DNA of 64,000 bases from contig NZ_VFMY01000001.1 in NCBI RefSeq assembly GCF_006715305.1, positions 682,001 through 746,000 on the forward strand, given 5' to 3'. Positions within the stretch are counted from its first letter, which is position 1. Each line of letters starts with the position of its first letter. Shown here piece by piece: positions 43,985 to 53,103 of the stretch. The stretch is from Arthrobacter sp. SLBN-100 (GTDB lineage Bacteria; Actinomycetota; Actinomycetes; Actinomycetales; Micrococcaceae). Made by a program: the position numbers and the translations under genes. Under the pieces are notes generated by a model. That model saw nothing but the letters and a program-made list of their open reading frames with translations. It searched no databases and was not told the origin of the DNA.

Positions 43985-44287
43985 TTAGCCTTCGCACTCG
44001 ATGCAGTAGGAACGGCCGTTGCTCTCGCGGGCCAGTTGGGACCGGTGCCTGACCAGGAAACAGGAATAGCAGGTGAACTCATCCGCCGCTTGGGGAATGA
44101 CCTGGACGATGAGCTCTTCGGAGACAATCTCTCCCCCGGGGGTCAACCCGTTATCGAGGGCATCGGCTTCATCCAGTTCGGTGACGACGCTGCGGGCATC
44201 CGGAGCGTTCGCAGACTGCAATGCCTCCAGGGAGCGGTCCTGGGATTCCTTGACGTCGGAACGAACTTCGTCGTAATCAGTTGCCAC
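43985..44287 (-). CDS. DUF4193 family protein
   Basis: 100 residues from the GTG at 44287 (VATDYDEVRSDV), which matches the usual DUF4193 start and length; an ATG five codons upstream (44302) is the alternative. The protein is acidic up to about residue 65, then has TCYSCFLVRHRSQLA and SYCIECEG, giving two CxxC pairs that suggest a zinc ribbon. DUF4193 is conserved in actinobacteria; its function is unknown. The gene stands alone among decayed sequence. Confidence 0.82.
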   Translation of the reverse strand: MATDYDEVRSDVKESQDRSLEALQSANAPDARSVVTELDEADALDNGLTPGGEIVSEELIVQVIPQAADEFTCYSCFLVRHRSQLARESNGRSYCIECEG

Positions 44288-44910
44288 TTGGGTGATTCTC
44301 ATTTCTGACGTTTTGTCTGATGTTCTTTTCTGACGAGACTGCAACGCACACCAATGGGCCATTATTCCCGTGGCTGAGCCGGATGGACCGGCGCTGCCAA
44401 GGCAGGCTGCTGCACCCGCAGCTGTTACTCCGGGCGGCGGTTAAGCCGCAGCGTGAAATGGTTGGTTTGGCATTGATCGAAACCTGCAATCGTGGCCAGT
44501 CGTTGGCCCCCGCCCTGTGGGCAGGCTCATTCAGAGCCGTGCATTTCCCTTCTCCGGGACCGCTGCCCTGAGCCTTGAGCGCAGCGGTTGTGATTCCTGC
44601 TTTGCCAAGCGGTGGCACTGCTCGGCCGCCGCGGCCACATCGACTGCCTCGCCCGCCCCGAGACCCTCGAACGAGCAAACGTGAAAACCGTTCTGGCCCA
44701 ACTCCAGGCCATCACAGCCAAACTCACCTCGCCCACGCCTTCTTCCTGAGAGACGGTGCCGACGTTCGTCCCGGCGCCTAAGTCAGCACGACGCCGTTCC
44801 GCAGGGGCGTTAGCCTCCGGCCCCGGTAAAGTGCTCGCGATGATATCGACTTGTGAGTGCAGCCACCTCAGTTCAAAAGGCATCTGGCGCCACCGGTCCC
44901 GGCCCCTGTC
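44288..44910. other. Mostly non-coding, with a coding remnant near 44606-44749
   Basis: Plus-strand 44606-44749 reads QAVALLGRRGHIDCLARPET followed by LERANVKTVLAQLQAITAKL and a stop at 44747. It looks like the C-terminal end of a real protein but has no start or upstream continuation in frame. The remainder holds the DUF4193 promoter region and nothing else I can support. Confidence 0.4.
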
Positions 44911-45757
44911 ATGACGGCCGACGACCTGTACTACACCTCACCGGCCCGGGAGTGGCTGCAGGGTCTTCCCCTGGGCAACGGCCGCCTCTGCGCCATGGTG
45001 CTGGCCGGCCATACCCGGGTCCGGCTGCAAATCAACGACAGCACTGCGTGGTCAGGAAGCCCGCGTGAGCACCGGCGCGGAAGGCTGGACGCCGGAACTG
45101 CCGCCGCAGCCCTTGCCCGCGCGCGGGCAGCCATTGACCAGGGCAGGCCCGGTACTCGCAGGCATACCTTCCGTTTGTGAACGTGCTGAGGAAATCCCGG
45201 GATCCGGCGGCCTGGCGGAACGCGGCCTGTCGCTTGGAACGGCGTCACACAGAAGCCTGCATGCGGCCCCGGGCAACGGCATCCGGCAGAAGACGTTCGT
45301 CAGCGCCCCGGACGAGGTCCTGGTGCACCGCCTCCGCTCCGAATCCCCCACCGACGTCATCCTCCGCCTCCAGACTCCCCTGCGCCAGGCGCACTGCACC
45401 TCGGAACCAAGCTGCATCTGCCCGCGGTCCACCCGCCCTTCCAGATCGATGCCAACCTCGGGTTCACTGGGGCGGTGGCTGAAATGCTCGTACAAAGCGA
45501 CACAAAGGGGCTCCGAATACTGCCGGCGTTGCCGGCGGAGCTGGCCTCAGGAAGGGTGAGTGGACTGGCGGCCGGCCCCGGAGTCACCGTTGGCCTTCGC
45601 TGGGAGCATGGCAACGTCGTCGAACTTTCCCTCGCGCCGCGGAACAGCGCAGCCGAAGGCATACATCAGGAGCGCATCGGAAACTGGACCGGTTCAGTAG
45701 AGTTGCGGCCGGGCTACCTGACCCGGCTGGTTCCCGCCGGGAACGGCTTCCCCGCCA
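44911..45757 (+). pseudogene. GH95 (alpha-L-fucosidase family) pseudogene with internal deletion
   Basis: The N-terminal domain starts normally (LYYTSPAREWLQGLPLGNGR, LQINDSTAWSGSP). A frameshift before 45153 is followed by YSQAYLPF in another frame. A third frame then carries RGLSLGTASHRSLHAAPGNG and PDEVLVHRLRSESPTDVILR up to about 45390. Immediately after comes the far C-terminal part, HPPFQIDANLGFTGAVAEML and RILPALPAELASGRVSGLAA. The roughly 400-residue helical catalytic barrel between them is missing. GH95 enzymes hydrolyse alpha-L-fucosides or alpha-L-galactosides; this copy cannot. The pieces and their order match the family, so it is a decayed single gene. Confidence 0.82.
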
Positions 45758-45759
45758 GC

Positions 45760-45909
45760 CTAGTGCCGCTGCCCAATGCCGGCGCCCACCACTGCGCCGA
45801 CGCCCAGACCCAAGGCGAAGCCGATGAAGGGGCTGTCAAAGGCAGCGAGCCCCACGGCTAATCCGACGGCGGCGCCCACCAGGCAGCAGATCCACAGCGG
45901 TTTGTTCAT
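45760..45909 (-). CDS. 49-aa glycine-rich small membrane protein
   Basis: An ATG at 45909 opens a 49-residue protein starting MNKPLWICCLVGAAVGLAVG and continuing with FIGFALGLGVGAVVGAGIGQ to a stop at 45760. It is two hydrophobic segments with glycine-zipper spacing (GxxxG repeats) and a short loop, typical of small helical-hairpin membrane proteins. The ribosome-binding site is only fair. It is convergent with the tail of the GH95 pseudogene. No family name can be given. Confidence 0.55.
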   Translation of the reverse strand: MNKPLWICCLVGAAVGLAVGLAAFDSPFIGFALGLGVGAVVGAGIGQRH

Positions 45910-45987
45910 CGGGACTGATGCTACCTGCCGTTCCGGCCGGCACAGGGATCCCCCTGCCCCGCGGCCGCCGGTGCCTCAAGGTACACG

Positions 45988-46458
<471 letters not shown>

Positions 46459-46611
46459 AGGTTGCTCCCTTCCGGCTTGAGCCTAGTGGCGGTACCCGAA
46501 GGGCACAATGCTCCCACCTGCCGTCAGGGTTCCGGCGGTGCCGGCAGCTGGCTGACAAGCCCTACCGTGTTGCCCTCAACGGTGCAGCCGCGAATTGCTA
46601 GGCTCGAAATC

Positions 46612-47013
46612 ATGACCCCTCCACTTCAGCGGCCCGTGCAGGCCGCTTCCAGCCGTCGGATTGCAGCCGCAGCGATCACGGACGCCGCCTTGATCCTGGT
46701 GTTCGCCGCAGTGGGCCGGGAGGCCCACCAACGGGGAGATGTGGTGGCCGGCGTGTTCCTGACAGCGTGGCCGTTCCTGGCCGGGGCAGCCCTTGGCTGG
46801 GTGGCCTCCAAGGGATGGCGGAACCCGCTCTCCGTGCGCCGGACCGGACTCTCCGTCTGGCTCGGGGCGCTGGCCGGCGGCATGGTGCTCCGGCTGCTCA
46901 CAAACCAGACCGTAGTGCTGCCGTTCATTATCGTTGCCTTGCTCAGCCTGGGGCTGTTGCTGGTGGGCTGGCGGCTGGCGTGGGCAGGTGCGCGGCGGCT
47001 CCGCAAGACCTGA
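46612..47013 (+). CDS. DUF3054 family membrane protein
   Basis: 133 residues from the ATG at 46612. Four hydrophobic helices are visible: IAAAAITDAALILVFAAVGR, VFLTAWPFLAGAALGWV, VWLGALAGGMVLRLLT and PFIIVALLSLGLLLVGWRLA. DUF3054 proteins are small actinobacterial and archaeal membrane proteins of unknown role. The start lies where the conserved region begins; the longer upstream frame has no support. It is followed by an AsnC-type gene in the same direction. Confidence 0.8.
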   Translation: MTPPLQRPVQAASSRRIAAAAITDAALILVFAAVGREAHQRGDVVAGVFLTAWPFLAGAALGWVASKGWRNPLSVRRTGLSVWLGALAGGMVLRLLTNQTVVLPFIIVALLSLGLLLVGWRLAWAGARRLRKT

Positions 47014-47122
47014 CGCGCGCCGCGGAAGGTCCCGCCGGCTCCAGGGCCGGATGTAATAGGCTGGCAGCACCGAGAAGCTTGCCGGGCCCTGCTACGGCGC
47101 AACAGATCCGAAAGGATTAAAC

Positions 47123-47401
47123 GTGATCACCGCATTCGTTCTGATCAAGACCGACGCTGCCCGCATTCCTGAAACCGCCGAGGAAATCTCAGCGATCGAG
47201 GGCATCAGCGAGGTCTACTCAGTGACGGGCGAATGGGACCTGATCGCCGTCGCCCGGGTGCGGCGGCACGAGGACCTTGCCGACGTCATCGCAGACCGGC
47301 TCTCCAAGGTGCCTGCAGTGGTCCACACCACGACGCATATTGCGTTCCGGGCTTACTCCCAGCATGACCTGGACGCAGCGTTCGCCCTCGGTTTCGAGTA
47401 G
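47123..47401 (+). CDS. Stand-alone Lrp/AsnC effector (RAM) domain protein
   Basis: 92 residues that are only the ligand-binding domain of Lrp/AsnC regulators, without a helix-turn-helix: ITAFVLIKTDAARIPETAEE, EVYSVTGEWDLIAVARVRRH and VVHTTTHIAFRAYSQHDLDA. Such short proteins form dimers or higher rings that bind amino acids and may modulate full-length relatives. The GTG start is preceded by GAAAGG. It is convergent with trpD; a functional link to tryptophan biosynthesis is only a positional hint. Confidence 0.88.
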   Translation: MITAFVLIKTDAARIPETAEEISAIEGISEVYSVTGEWDLIAVARVRRHEDLADVIADRLSKVPAVVHTTTHIAFRAYSQHDLDAAFALGFE

Positions 47402-47414
47402 TAGAGCAGACCCC

Positions 47415-48473
47415 TCAGGGACGGGTCAGCGACACCCATTTTTCCAGGACCGCCGCGGCAGCGCCCGACCCGATGGATTCAGCCGCGCGCGCATAGGCGG
47501 CCCGCATCCGCTCGACCAATGGGCCTTCCGCGCCCAGGTCAAAAGCAACCAGGCCGGCGGCGGCGTTGAGGAGGACGGCGTCCCTCGCAGCGCCTTCCTT
47601 GCCCGCGAGGACTTCGCGGACCACGGCGGCGTTGGCCTGGGCGTCTCCGCCGCGAAGCTGCTCCACGGTGGCCCGCTTGATGCCGAGGTCCTCCGGGGAG
47701 AAAGACTGCTCCACTACGGTGCCGTTGCGGATCTCCCACACGGTCGAGGGCCCCGTGGTGGTGAGTTCGTCCAAACCGTCATTGCCGCGGAACACCAGGC
47801 CCCGGCTCCCCCGCTGTGCAAGGACGCCTGCCACGAGCGGCGCCATCCTGGCGTTGGCGACGCCGACTGCCGAAGCCTGCACCCTTGCAGGGTTGGTCAG
47901 CGGGCCCAGGAAGTTGAAGGCCGTAGGTATGGCCAGTTCCTTCCGCGGCACGGCCGTATGCCGAAAGGACGGATGGAATACCTGGGCGAAGCAGAAGGTG
48001 ATTCCTGCCTCCTCCGCGTTGCGTGCCACCTGTTCGATGGACAGGTCCAGCCGGACTCCAAGGGCCTCCAGCACGTCAGCGGATCCGGACGACGACGACG
48101 CCGCGCGGTTGCCGTGCTTCACCACCTTCGCGCCGGCCCCGGCAGCGACCAGCGCCGCCATGGTGGAGATGTTCACGGTGTTGAGTTGGTCACCACCTGT
48201 ACCAACAATGTCCAGCTTTTCTCCGGAGATTGATACCGGGTTGGCGTGCGCAAGCATCGCATCCACAAGGCCGGACAGCTCCTCCACGGTTTCGCCCTTG
48301 GCGCTGAGGGCAACCAGGAATCCGGCGATCTGGGCCGGCGTCGCTTCCCCGGACATGATGGTGTCCATGGCCCACGCGGTGCTGTCCGCCGTGAGGTCCT
48401 TGCCGTTGATCAGTGCCGAAATCAGCCGCGGCCAGGTGTTGCCTGCCAATGCTGCAGATGCCTGTGAAGTCAC
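47415..48473 (-). CDS. trpD: Anthranilate phosphoribosyltransferase
   Basis: 352 residues. Clear TrpD features are the PRPP-binding glycine loop in [20 protein letters not shown], the [20 protein letters not shown] segment, and [20 protein letters not shown]. The enzyme joins anthranilate and PRPP in the second step of tryptophan synthesis. It is separated here from any other trp gene and lies divergent from ctaE, an arrangement common in Arthrobacter relatives. The start used gives a short non-conserved leader before [13 protein letters not shown]. Confidence 0.95.
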   Translation of the reverse strand: MTSQASAALAGNTWPRLISALINGKDLTADSTAWAMDTIMSGEATPAQIAGFLVALSAKGETVEELSGLVDAMLAHANPVSISGEKLDIVGTGGDQLNTVNISTMAALVAAGAGAKVVKHGNRAASSSSGSADVLEALGVRLDLSIEQVARNAEEAGITFCFAQVFHPSFRHTAVPRKELAIPTAFNFLGPLTNPARVQASAVGVANARMAPLVAGVLAQRGSRGLVFRGNDGLDELTTTGPSTVWEIRNGTVVEQSFSPEDLGIKRATVEQLRGGDAQANAAVVREVLAGKEGAARDAVLLNAAAGLVAFDLGAEGPLVERMRAAYARAAESIGSGAAAAVLEKWVSLTRP

Positions 48474-48621
48474 CTGCTGATGCTACCGAGGGAAGGCAGG
48501 GACTGACCAATATGAACGGGCAGGGGAAGTTTTCCGGCCGATTTCGCGTCTTTGTAGAAAAAGTCCCCCGAAAAGCCGGTTTGCGTTGGGCAGCACGGAG
48601 TTTTACAGACATAATGTCTAT

Positions 48622-49260
48622 GTGACATCTGCGACCCATGCCCCCAGTACCCCGGCGCACCCCACGCTGAACCGCCCCAATATGGTTTCCGTTGGAACCG
48701 TTGTGTGGCTCTCCAGCGAGTTGATGTTCTTCGCCGGTCTCTTTGCCATGTACTTCACGCTGCGCTCCACGAGCGGCGAGATGTGGGCCGAAGAGACAGC
48801 CAAGCTCAACTTCCCCTTTGCGCTCGTCAACACGATCGTCCTTGTGGCCAGTTCCTTTACTTGCCAGATGGGCGTCTTCGCCGCCGAGCGGCTGCAGCCG
48901 CGCAAAACAGGGGGCGCCTTCCAGTTCGCCCGCTGGGGAATGAACGAGTGGTTCACCCTCACGTTCCTGATGGGTGCATTCTTCGTCGCCGGCCAGGCCA
49001 CTGAATACGCGATGCTGGTTTCCGAGCACGTCTCGCTCTCTTCCAACGCCTACGGTTCGGCCTTCTACATGACCACCGGGTTCCACGGCCTCCACGTGAT
49101 CGGCGGACTGGTTGCCTTCCTCCTGATCATGGGCCGGTCCTTTGCCGCGAAGAAGTTCGGGCACTTCGAAGCAACATCTGCGATCGTCACCTCGTACTAC
49201 TGGCACTTTGTGGACGTCGTCTGGATCGGCCTCTTCCTGGTCATCTACGTCCTCAAGTAG
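48622..49260 (+). CDS. ctaE: Cytochrome c oxidase subunit III
   Basis: 212 residues from the GTG at 48622, with five membrane helices. Motifs are [20 protein letters not shown], the [20 protein letters not shown] helix, [20 protein letters not shown] and the closing [20 protein letters not shown]. It is a subunit of the aa3-type terminal oxidase; in actinobacteria the gene is co-located with qcrCAB, and the oxidase forms a supercomplex with the bcc complex. Start choice follows the conserved N-terminus; the ribosome-binding site is weak, and a TTG twelve codons upstream is a less likely start. Confidence 0.95.
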   Translation: MTSATHAPSTPAHPTLNRPNMVSVGTVVWLSSELMFFAGLFAMYFTLRSTSGEMWAEETAKLNFPFALVNTIVLVASSFTCQMGVFAAERLQPRKTGGAFQFARWGMNEWFTLTFLMGAFFVAGQATEYAMLVSEHVSLSSNAYGSAFYMTTGFHGLHVIGGLVAFLLIMGRSFAAKKFGHFEATSAIVTSYYWHFVDVVWIGLFLVIYVLK

Positions 49261-49346
49261 CCAGCTTTGATTCTTTTTCTACAAGAGGCAGAATTTCAGG
49301 TAGCGGCTCCCGGAGCCCGCCCAGGATCGAATAAAGGAACCACCAC

Positions 49347-50135
49347 GTGAAGGCACTCTCGCAAAAGCGGCGACACCCACTGGCAGCAATTGCCCTGCTA
49401 CTGATGGGACTCCTCATCACTGGCGGGCTGTACGCAGTGGCCACCACCGTCAACGAGGCCAAGGCTTCCACCACCAAGTCCAGCACAAGTGACATCGAGG
49501 AAGGCGGAAAGCTCTTCGCCGCCAACTGCGCCACCTGCCACGGCATGGGTGGCAGCGGTTCCCAGAGCGGCCCGTCCCTCGTGGGCGTCGGCGCTGCAGC
49601 TGTTGATTTCCAGGTTGGAACGGGCCGCATGCCCATGCAGATGAACGGCCCCCAGGCGCTGAAGAAGCCTGTGCAGTTCAACGACGAACAGACCCACCAG
49701 CTTGCAGCCTACGTCGCGTCCCTGGGCGCCGGCCCGGCACTGCCTGAAGAAGGACTGCTCGACGAAAAAGGCGATGCTGCCGCTGGCGGCGAACTCTTCC
49801 GCACCAACTGCGCCATGTGCCATAACGCTGCTGCTGCCGGCGGCGCTTTGACCCGCGGCAAGTTCGCACCGGCCCTCGAAGGCGTTTCCGGTAAGCACAT
49901 CTACGAGGCCATGGCCACCGGTCCGCAGAACATGCCCGTCTTCAGCGACTCCAACATCACCCCTGAAGGCAAGCGGGACATCATCACCTTCCTGAAGCAG
50001 ATCGAAACCAGCGGCTCCCCCGGCGGCGCTGAACTGGGCTCACTGGGTCCTGTTGCAGAAGGCCTTTTTGTCTGGGTCGCAGGCCTTGGCGTCATCATCG
50101 CCTTCACCATCTGGCTGACCTCCCGGACGTCCTAG
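49347..50135 (+). CDS. qcrC: Diheme cytochrome c subunit of the bcc complex
   Basis: 262 residues. An N-terminal anchor (HPLAAIALLLMGLLITGGLY) precedes two cytochrome c domains with heme-attachment sites NCATCHG (about residue 66) and NCAMCHN (about 158), each with a following methionine region (GRMPMQM and QNMPVFS). A second hydrophobic helix closes the protein (LFVWVAGLGVIIAFTIWL). QcrC carries electrons from the bcc core directly to the aa3 oxidase, replacing soluble cytochrome c. The gene lies 86 bp after ctaE and 101 bp before qcrA. Confidence 0.95.
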   Translation: MKALSQKRRHPLAAIALLLMGLLITGGLYAVATTVNEAKASTTKSSTSDIEEGGKLFAANCATCHGMGGSGSQSGPSLVGVGAAAVDFQVGTGRMPMQMNGPQALKKPVQFNDEQTHQLAAYVASLGAGPALPEEGLLDEKGDAAAGGELFRTNCAMCHNAAAAGGALTRGKFAPALEGVSGKHIYEAMATGPQNMPVFSDSNITPEGKRDIITFLKQIETSGSPGGAELGSLGPVAEGLFVWVAGLGVIIAFTIWLTSRTS

Positions 50136-50161
50136 GACGTCCGGAAACCACTCCGCAACTT

Positions 50162-50179
50162 CTGCTGATTCGTCAGCAG
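50162..50179 (+). promoter_or_regulatory. Small hairpin in the qcrC-qcrA gap
   Basis: CTGCTGA and TCAGCAG form a 7-bp stem with a TTCG loop. There is no T-run, so it is more likely an RNA-processing or stability element inside the operon than a terminator. Confidence 0.4.
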
Positions 50180-50236
50180 CTTGATATTAGAAACTAACCC
50201 GGCACCCGCCGGGACGAGAGAAGGATGAGGCGAATT

Positions 50237-51310
50237 ATGGGCAACCATAGTGACGGCAGTCCGAACCGCTCGGGCACCGTAGCTACGGCTGGTCAGAATG
50301 AGGTGGAGAAGTTCCAGGACCCTGGAATTCCTCCACACCGTTTGCGCCTGGCTGACACGGACCCGAAGGCCGCAAAGCGGGCAGAACGGCAGGTCGCCTT
50401 ACTATTTGGCATCTCTGTTGTTGGAACCCTGATCTTCCTGGTGGCGTACTTTGCCATTGATCTGGGGGCCGGAGAATCAACTATTGAAAAAATCCGGCTC
50501 CAGAACATGCTCCTGGGTATTGGAACAGCGTTCGCGATGCTCGGCATCGGTACCGGCATTGTGCACTGGGCCAAGGCCCTGATGCCGGACCACGAAGTCT
50601 CCGAAGAGCGCCACGCCATCCGCTACGAAGAAGACCGCCAGGCTGCAGTCCGCATCGTCGATGACATCGTGGAAGAGACGGGCATCAAGCGCCGTCCGCT
50701 GATCCGGAACACGTTGCTCGGTGCTGTTGCTCTTGCGCCGCTGCCGGCGGTTGCCATCTTCGGCGACCTCGGACCGCGCCCGGACGACAAGCTGGCCCAC
50801 ACCATGTGGGCACCCACGGACGGCAAGCTCAAGCGCCTCGCCCGCGACCCTGACGGAACGCCCATCAAGGCCTCCGACGTCACCATCGGTTCAGCCTTCC
50901 ACGTCATCCCGGAAGGCCTGAATGAACTTCACGAGGGCAAGCTCAACGAGAAGGCCAAGGCCGTTGTGCTGCTCATGCGCCTGGATCCCGCATCGCTGAA
51001 CCCCTCCGCCGGCCGCGAGAACTGGGGTTACAACGGCATCGTTGCCTACTCCAAGATCTGCACCCACGTCGGTTGCCCCGTTGCTCTCTACGAGCAGCAG
51101 ACGCACCATCTGCTGTGCCCGTGCCATCAGTCCACCTTTGACCTCACGCAAGAGTGCAAGGTGATTTTCGGCCCGGCCAGCCGGCCGCTCCCGCAGCTGC
51201 CCATCGCAGTTGATGACGAGGGCTACCTGGTCGCCACCAGCGACTTCGAAGAACCTGTAGGACCAAGTTACTGGGAGCGTGATATGCATGAGCGCAGCAT
51301 CAACAGCTGA
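50237..51310 (+). CDS. qcrA: Rieske iron-sulfur subunit of the bcc complex
   Basis: 357 residues from the ATG at 50237 (GATGAGG six bases upstream); an ATG four codons earlier sits too close to its ribosome-binding site. The N-terminal part has three membrane helices (FGISVVGTLIFLVAYFAIDL, then MLLGIGTAFAMLGIGTGIVH, then a third near residue 160), as in actinobacterial QcrA. The Rieske 2Fe-2S ligands are in CTHVGCPVALYE and CPCHQSTFDL. It passes electrons from menaquinol to cytochrome c. Its end overlaps the qcrB start. Confidence 0.95.
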   Translation: MGNHSDGSPNRSGTVATAGQNEVEKFQDPGIPPHRLRLADTDPKAAKRAERQVALLFGISVVGTLIFLVAYFAIDLGAGESTIEKIRLQNMLLGIGTAFAMLGIGTGIVHWAKALMPDHEVSEERHAIRYEEDRQAAVRIVDDIVEETGIKRRPLIRNTLLGAVALAPLPAVAIFGDLGPRPDDKLAHTMWAPTDGKLKRLARDPDGTPIKASDVTIGSAFHVIPEGLNELHEGKLNEKAKAVVLLMRLDPASLNPSAGRENWGYNGIVAYSKICTHVGCPVALYEQQTHHLLCPCHQSTFDLTQECKVIFGPASRPLPQLPIAVDDEGYLVATSDFEEPVGPSYWERDMHERSINS

Positions 51311-52958
51311 GCCCGCTTTCGTCGCCAAAACCAAGACAGGCCGGTTTACCGACTTTGTCGACTCACGTGTTGGCGGTTCTGGAATCCTCCGCGAATTCGG
51401 CCGCAAGGTCTTTCCGGACCACTGGTCCTTCATGTTCGGTGAAGTGGCACTGTACTCCTTTGTCATCCTGCTGCTTTCCGGCACCTTCCTGACATTCTTC
51501 TTCGATCCGTCCATGGCGGAGACGCACTACGACGGTTCCTACGTGCCCCTCTCGGGCGTCGAGATGTCAGTCGCCTACAGCTCATCCCTGGACATCTCCT
51601 TCGACGTCCGCGGCGGACTGTTCATGCGCCAGGTCCACCACTGGGCGGCACTGCTGTTCGTGGCTTCCATCGCCGTGCACATGCTGAGGGTCTTCTTTAC
51701 AGGAGCCTTCCGCAGGCCCCGCGAAATGAACTGGGTTGTCGGCAGCGTCCTCCTGATCCTCGCCATGGCCGCGGGCTTCACCGGCTACTCGCTCCCCGAC
51801 GACCTGCTCTCCGGCAACGGCCTGCGCATTATCGACGGCGTGATCAAGTCCATCCCCGTCGTCGGCACGTACATCTCGTTCTTCCTCTTCGGCGGAGAGT
51901 TCCCGGGCACTGCCATCATCGGCCGCCTGTACATGCTGCACATCCTGCTGGTGCCGGCGCTGATCCTGTTGATGATTGTCCTGCACCTCTTCATGGTGGT
52001 CGTGCACAAGCACACCCAGTACCCCGGCCCGGGCCGCAACGACAACAACGTGGTCGGTTACCCGCTGGGTCCTGTCTACGCTGCGAAGGCCGGTGGCTTC
52101 TTCTTCATCGTCTTCGGTGTGCTGGCACTGATGGCAGGCTTCTTCACGATCAACCCGATCTGGAACTATGGCCCCTACGACCCCTCCCCCGTTTCGGCCG
52201 GTACCCAGCCTGACTGGTACATCGGTTTCGTCGACGGCGCGCTGCGCCTGATGCCCGGTACATTGGGAAACTGGCAGGTAGAGCAGGACTGGTTCGGTTA
52301 CGTCTTCAGTTTCAACGTCCTGCTGCCGGCCCTTGTGCCGGCCGGCATTCTGTTCACGGTCATGTTCATGTACCCGTGGATCGAGCGGTGGATTACCAAG
52401 GACGACCGCGAGCACCACGTACTGGACCGTCCCCGCAACGCGCCGACCCGCACCGCGATCGGCATGGCAGGTTTTGTCTGGTACTGCGTGATGTGGGCTG
52501 CTGCCGGCTCCGACCTCATCGCTACGCACTTCGGTGTGTCGCTGAACGACGTCACGTACTGGCTGCGCACCCTGTTCTTCATCGGACCGATCATTGCGTT
52601 CATCGTCACCAAGCGTGTGGCCCTGGCCCTTCAGCGCAAGGACCGCGAGATCGCCCTCCACGGCCGCGAGACCGGGCGTATCGTCCGCCTCCCGCACGGA
52701 GAGTTCATCGAGGTGCACGCACCACTGGACGAGTACAAGCGCTACAAGCTCGTGGGCTTTGAGTCGCCTGAGGTCCTCCCCGCCGTACCCAACGAACACG
52801 GCGTGGTGACCCGCAAGGAGAAGCGCCGTGCCTTCCTCTCCCGCTGGTTCTTCGAGGACCGGGTGGCGCCGGCAACCCCGGCGGAGCTGGAGGCCGCGCA
52901 CGGCCACGGCCATGCGGCAGTTGAAGCACCCGAGGAAGCCAAGAGCCTGAGCCACTAG
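51288..52958 (+). CDS. qcrB: Cytochrome b subunit of the bcc complex
   Basis: 556 residues with eight or more membrane helices. The N-terminal part contains the heme-b histidine regions RQVHHWAALLFVASIAVHML and IVLHLFMVVVHKHTQYPGPG, with the quinol-site region TGYSLPDDLLSGNGLRI. The C-terminal extension of about 130 soluble residues, ending in a His/Ala-rich tail (AHGHGHAAVEAPEEAKSLSH), is typical of actinobacteria. QcrB is the menaquinol-oxidising core. The ATG at 51288 overlaps qcrA by 23 bp, so the two are translationally linked. Confidence 0.95.
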   Translation: MSAASTAEPAFVAKTKTGRFTDFVDSRVGGSGILREFGRKVFPDHWSFMFGEVALYSFVILLLSGTFLTFFFDPSMAETHYDGSYVPLSGVEMSVAYSSSLDISFDVRGGLFMRQVHHWAALLFVASIAVHMLRVFFTGAFRRPREMNWVVGSVLLILAMAAGFTGYSLPDDLLSGNGLRIIDGVIKSIPVVGTYISFFLFGGEFPGTAIIGRLYMLHILLVPALILLMIVLHLFMVVVHKHTQYPGPGRNDNNVVGYPLGPVYAAKAGGFFFIVFGVLALMAGFFTINPIWNYGPYDPSPVSAGTQPDWYIGFVDGALRLMPGTLGNWQVEQDWFGYVFSFNVLLPALVPAGILFTVMFMYPWIERWITKDDREHHVLDRPRNAPTRTAIGMAGFVWYCVMWAAAGSDLIATHFGVSLNDVTYWLRTLFFIGPIIAFIVTKRVALALQRKDREIALHGRETGRIVRLPHGEFIEVHAPLDEYKRYKLVGFESPEVLPAVPNEHGVVTRKEKRRAFLSRWFFEDRVAPATPAELEAAHGHGHAAVEAPEEAKSLSH

Positions 52959-52979
52959 GCCCAGTCGCTTCCCACACAG

Positions 52980-53011
52980 AGAAGGCCCGGTCCGCAAGGA
53001 CCGGGCCTTCT
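52980..53011. terminator. Intrinsic terminator after qcrB
   Basis: AGAAGGCCCGGTCC (52980-52993) and GGACCGGGCCTTCT (52998-53011) form a perfect 14-bp stem with a GCAA loop between convergent qcrB and the GntR gene. Confidence 0.9.
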
Positions 53012-53103
53012 CTGTGTTCGGCTGCCTGATGCGCGCCAGCGCCTGCATTCCCAGGCACAGCACCTCCCCCGCGTTGCGGAGTAGCTCCCTGCGTGCGGTG
53101 CCT

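Noticed and set aside
51582-53063. A 493-codon minus-strand frame
   Set aside because: It is antisense to qcrB, whose heme-ligand motifs are unmistakable; the frame reflects GC-rich codon bias and has a low-complexity, charged translation.
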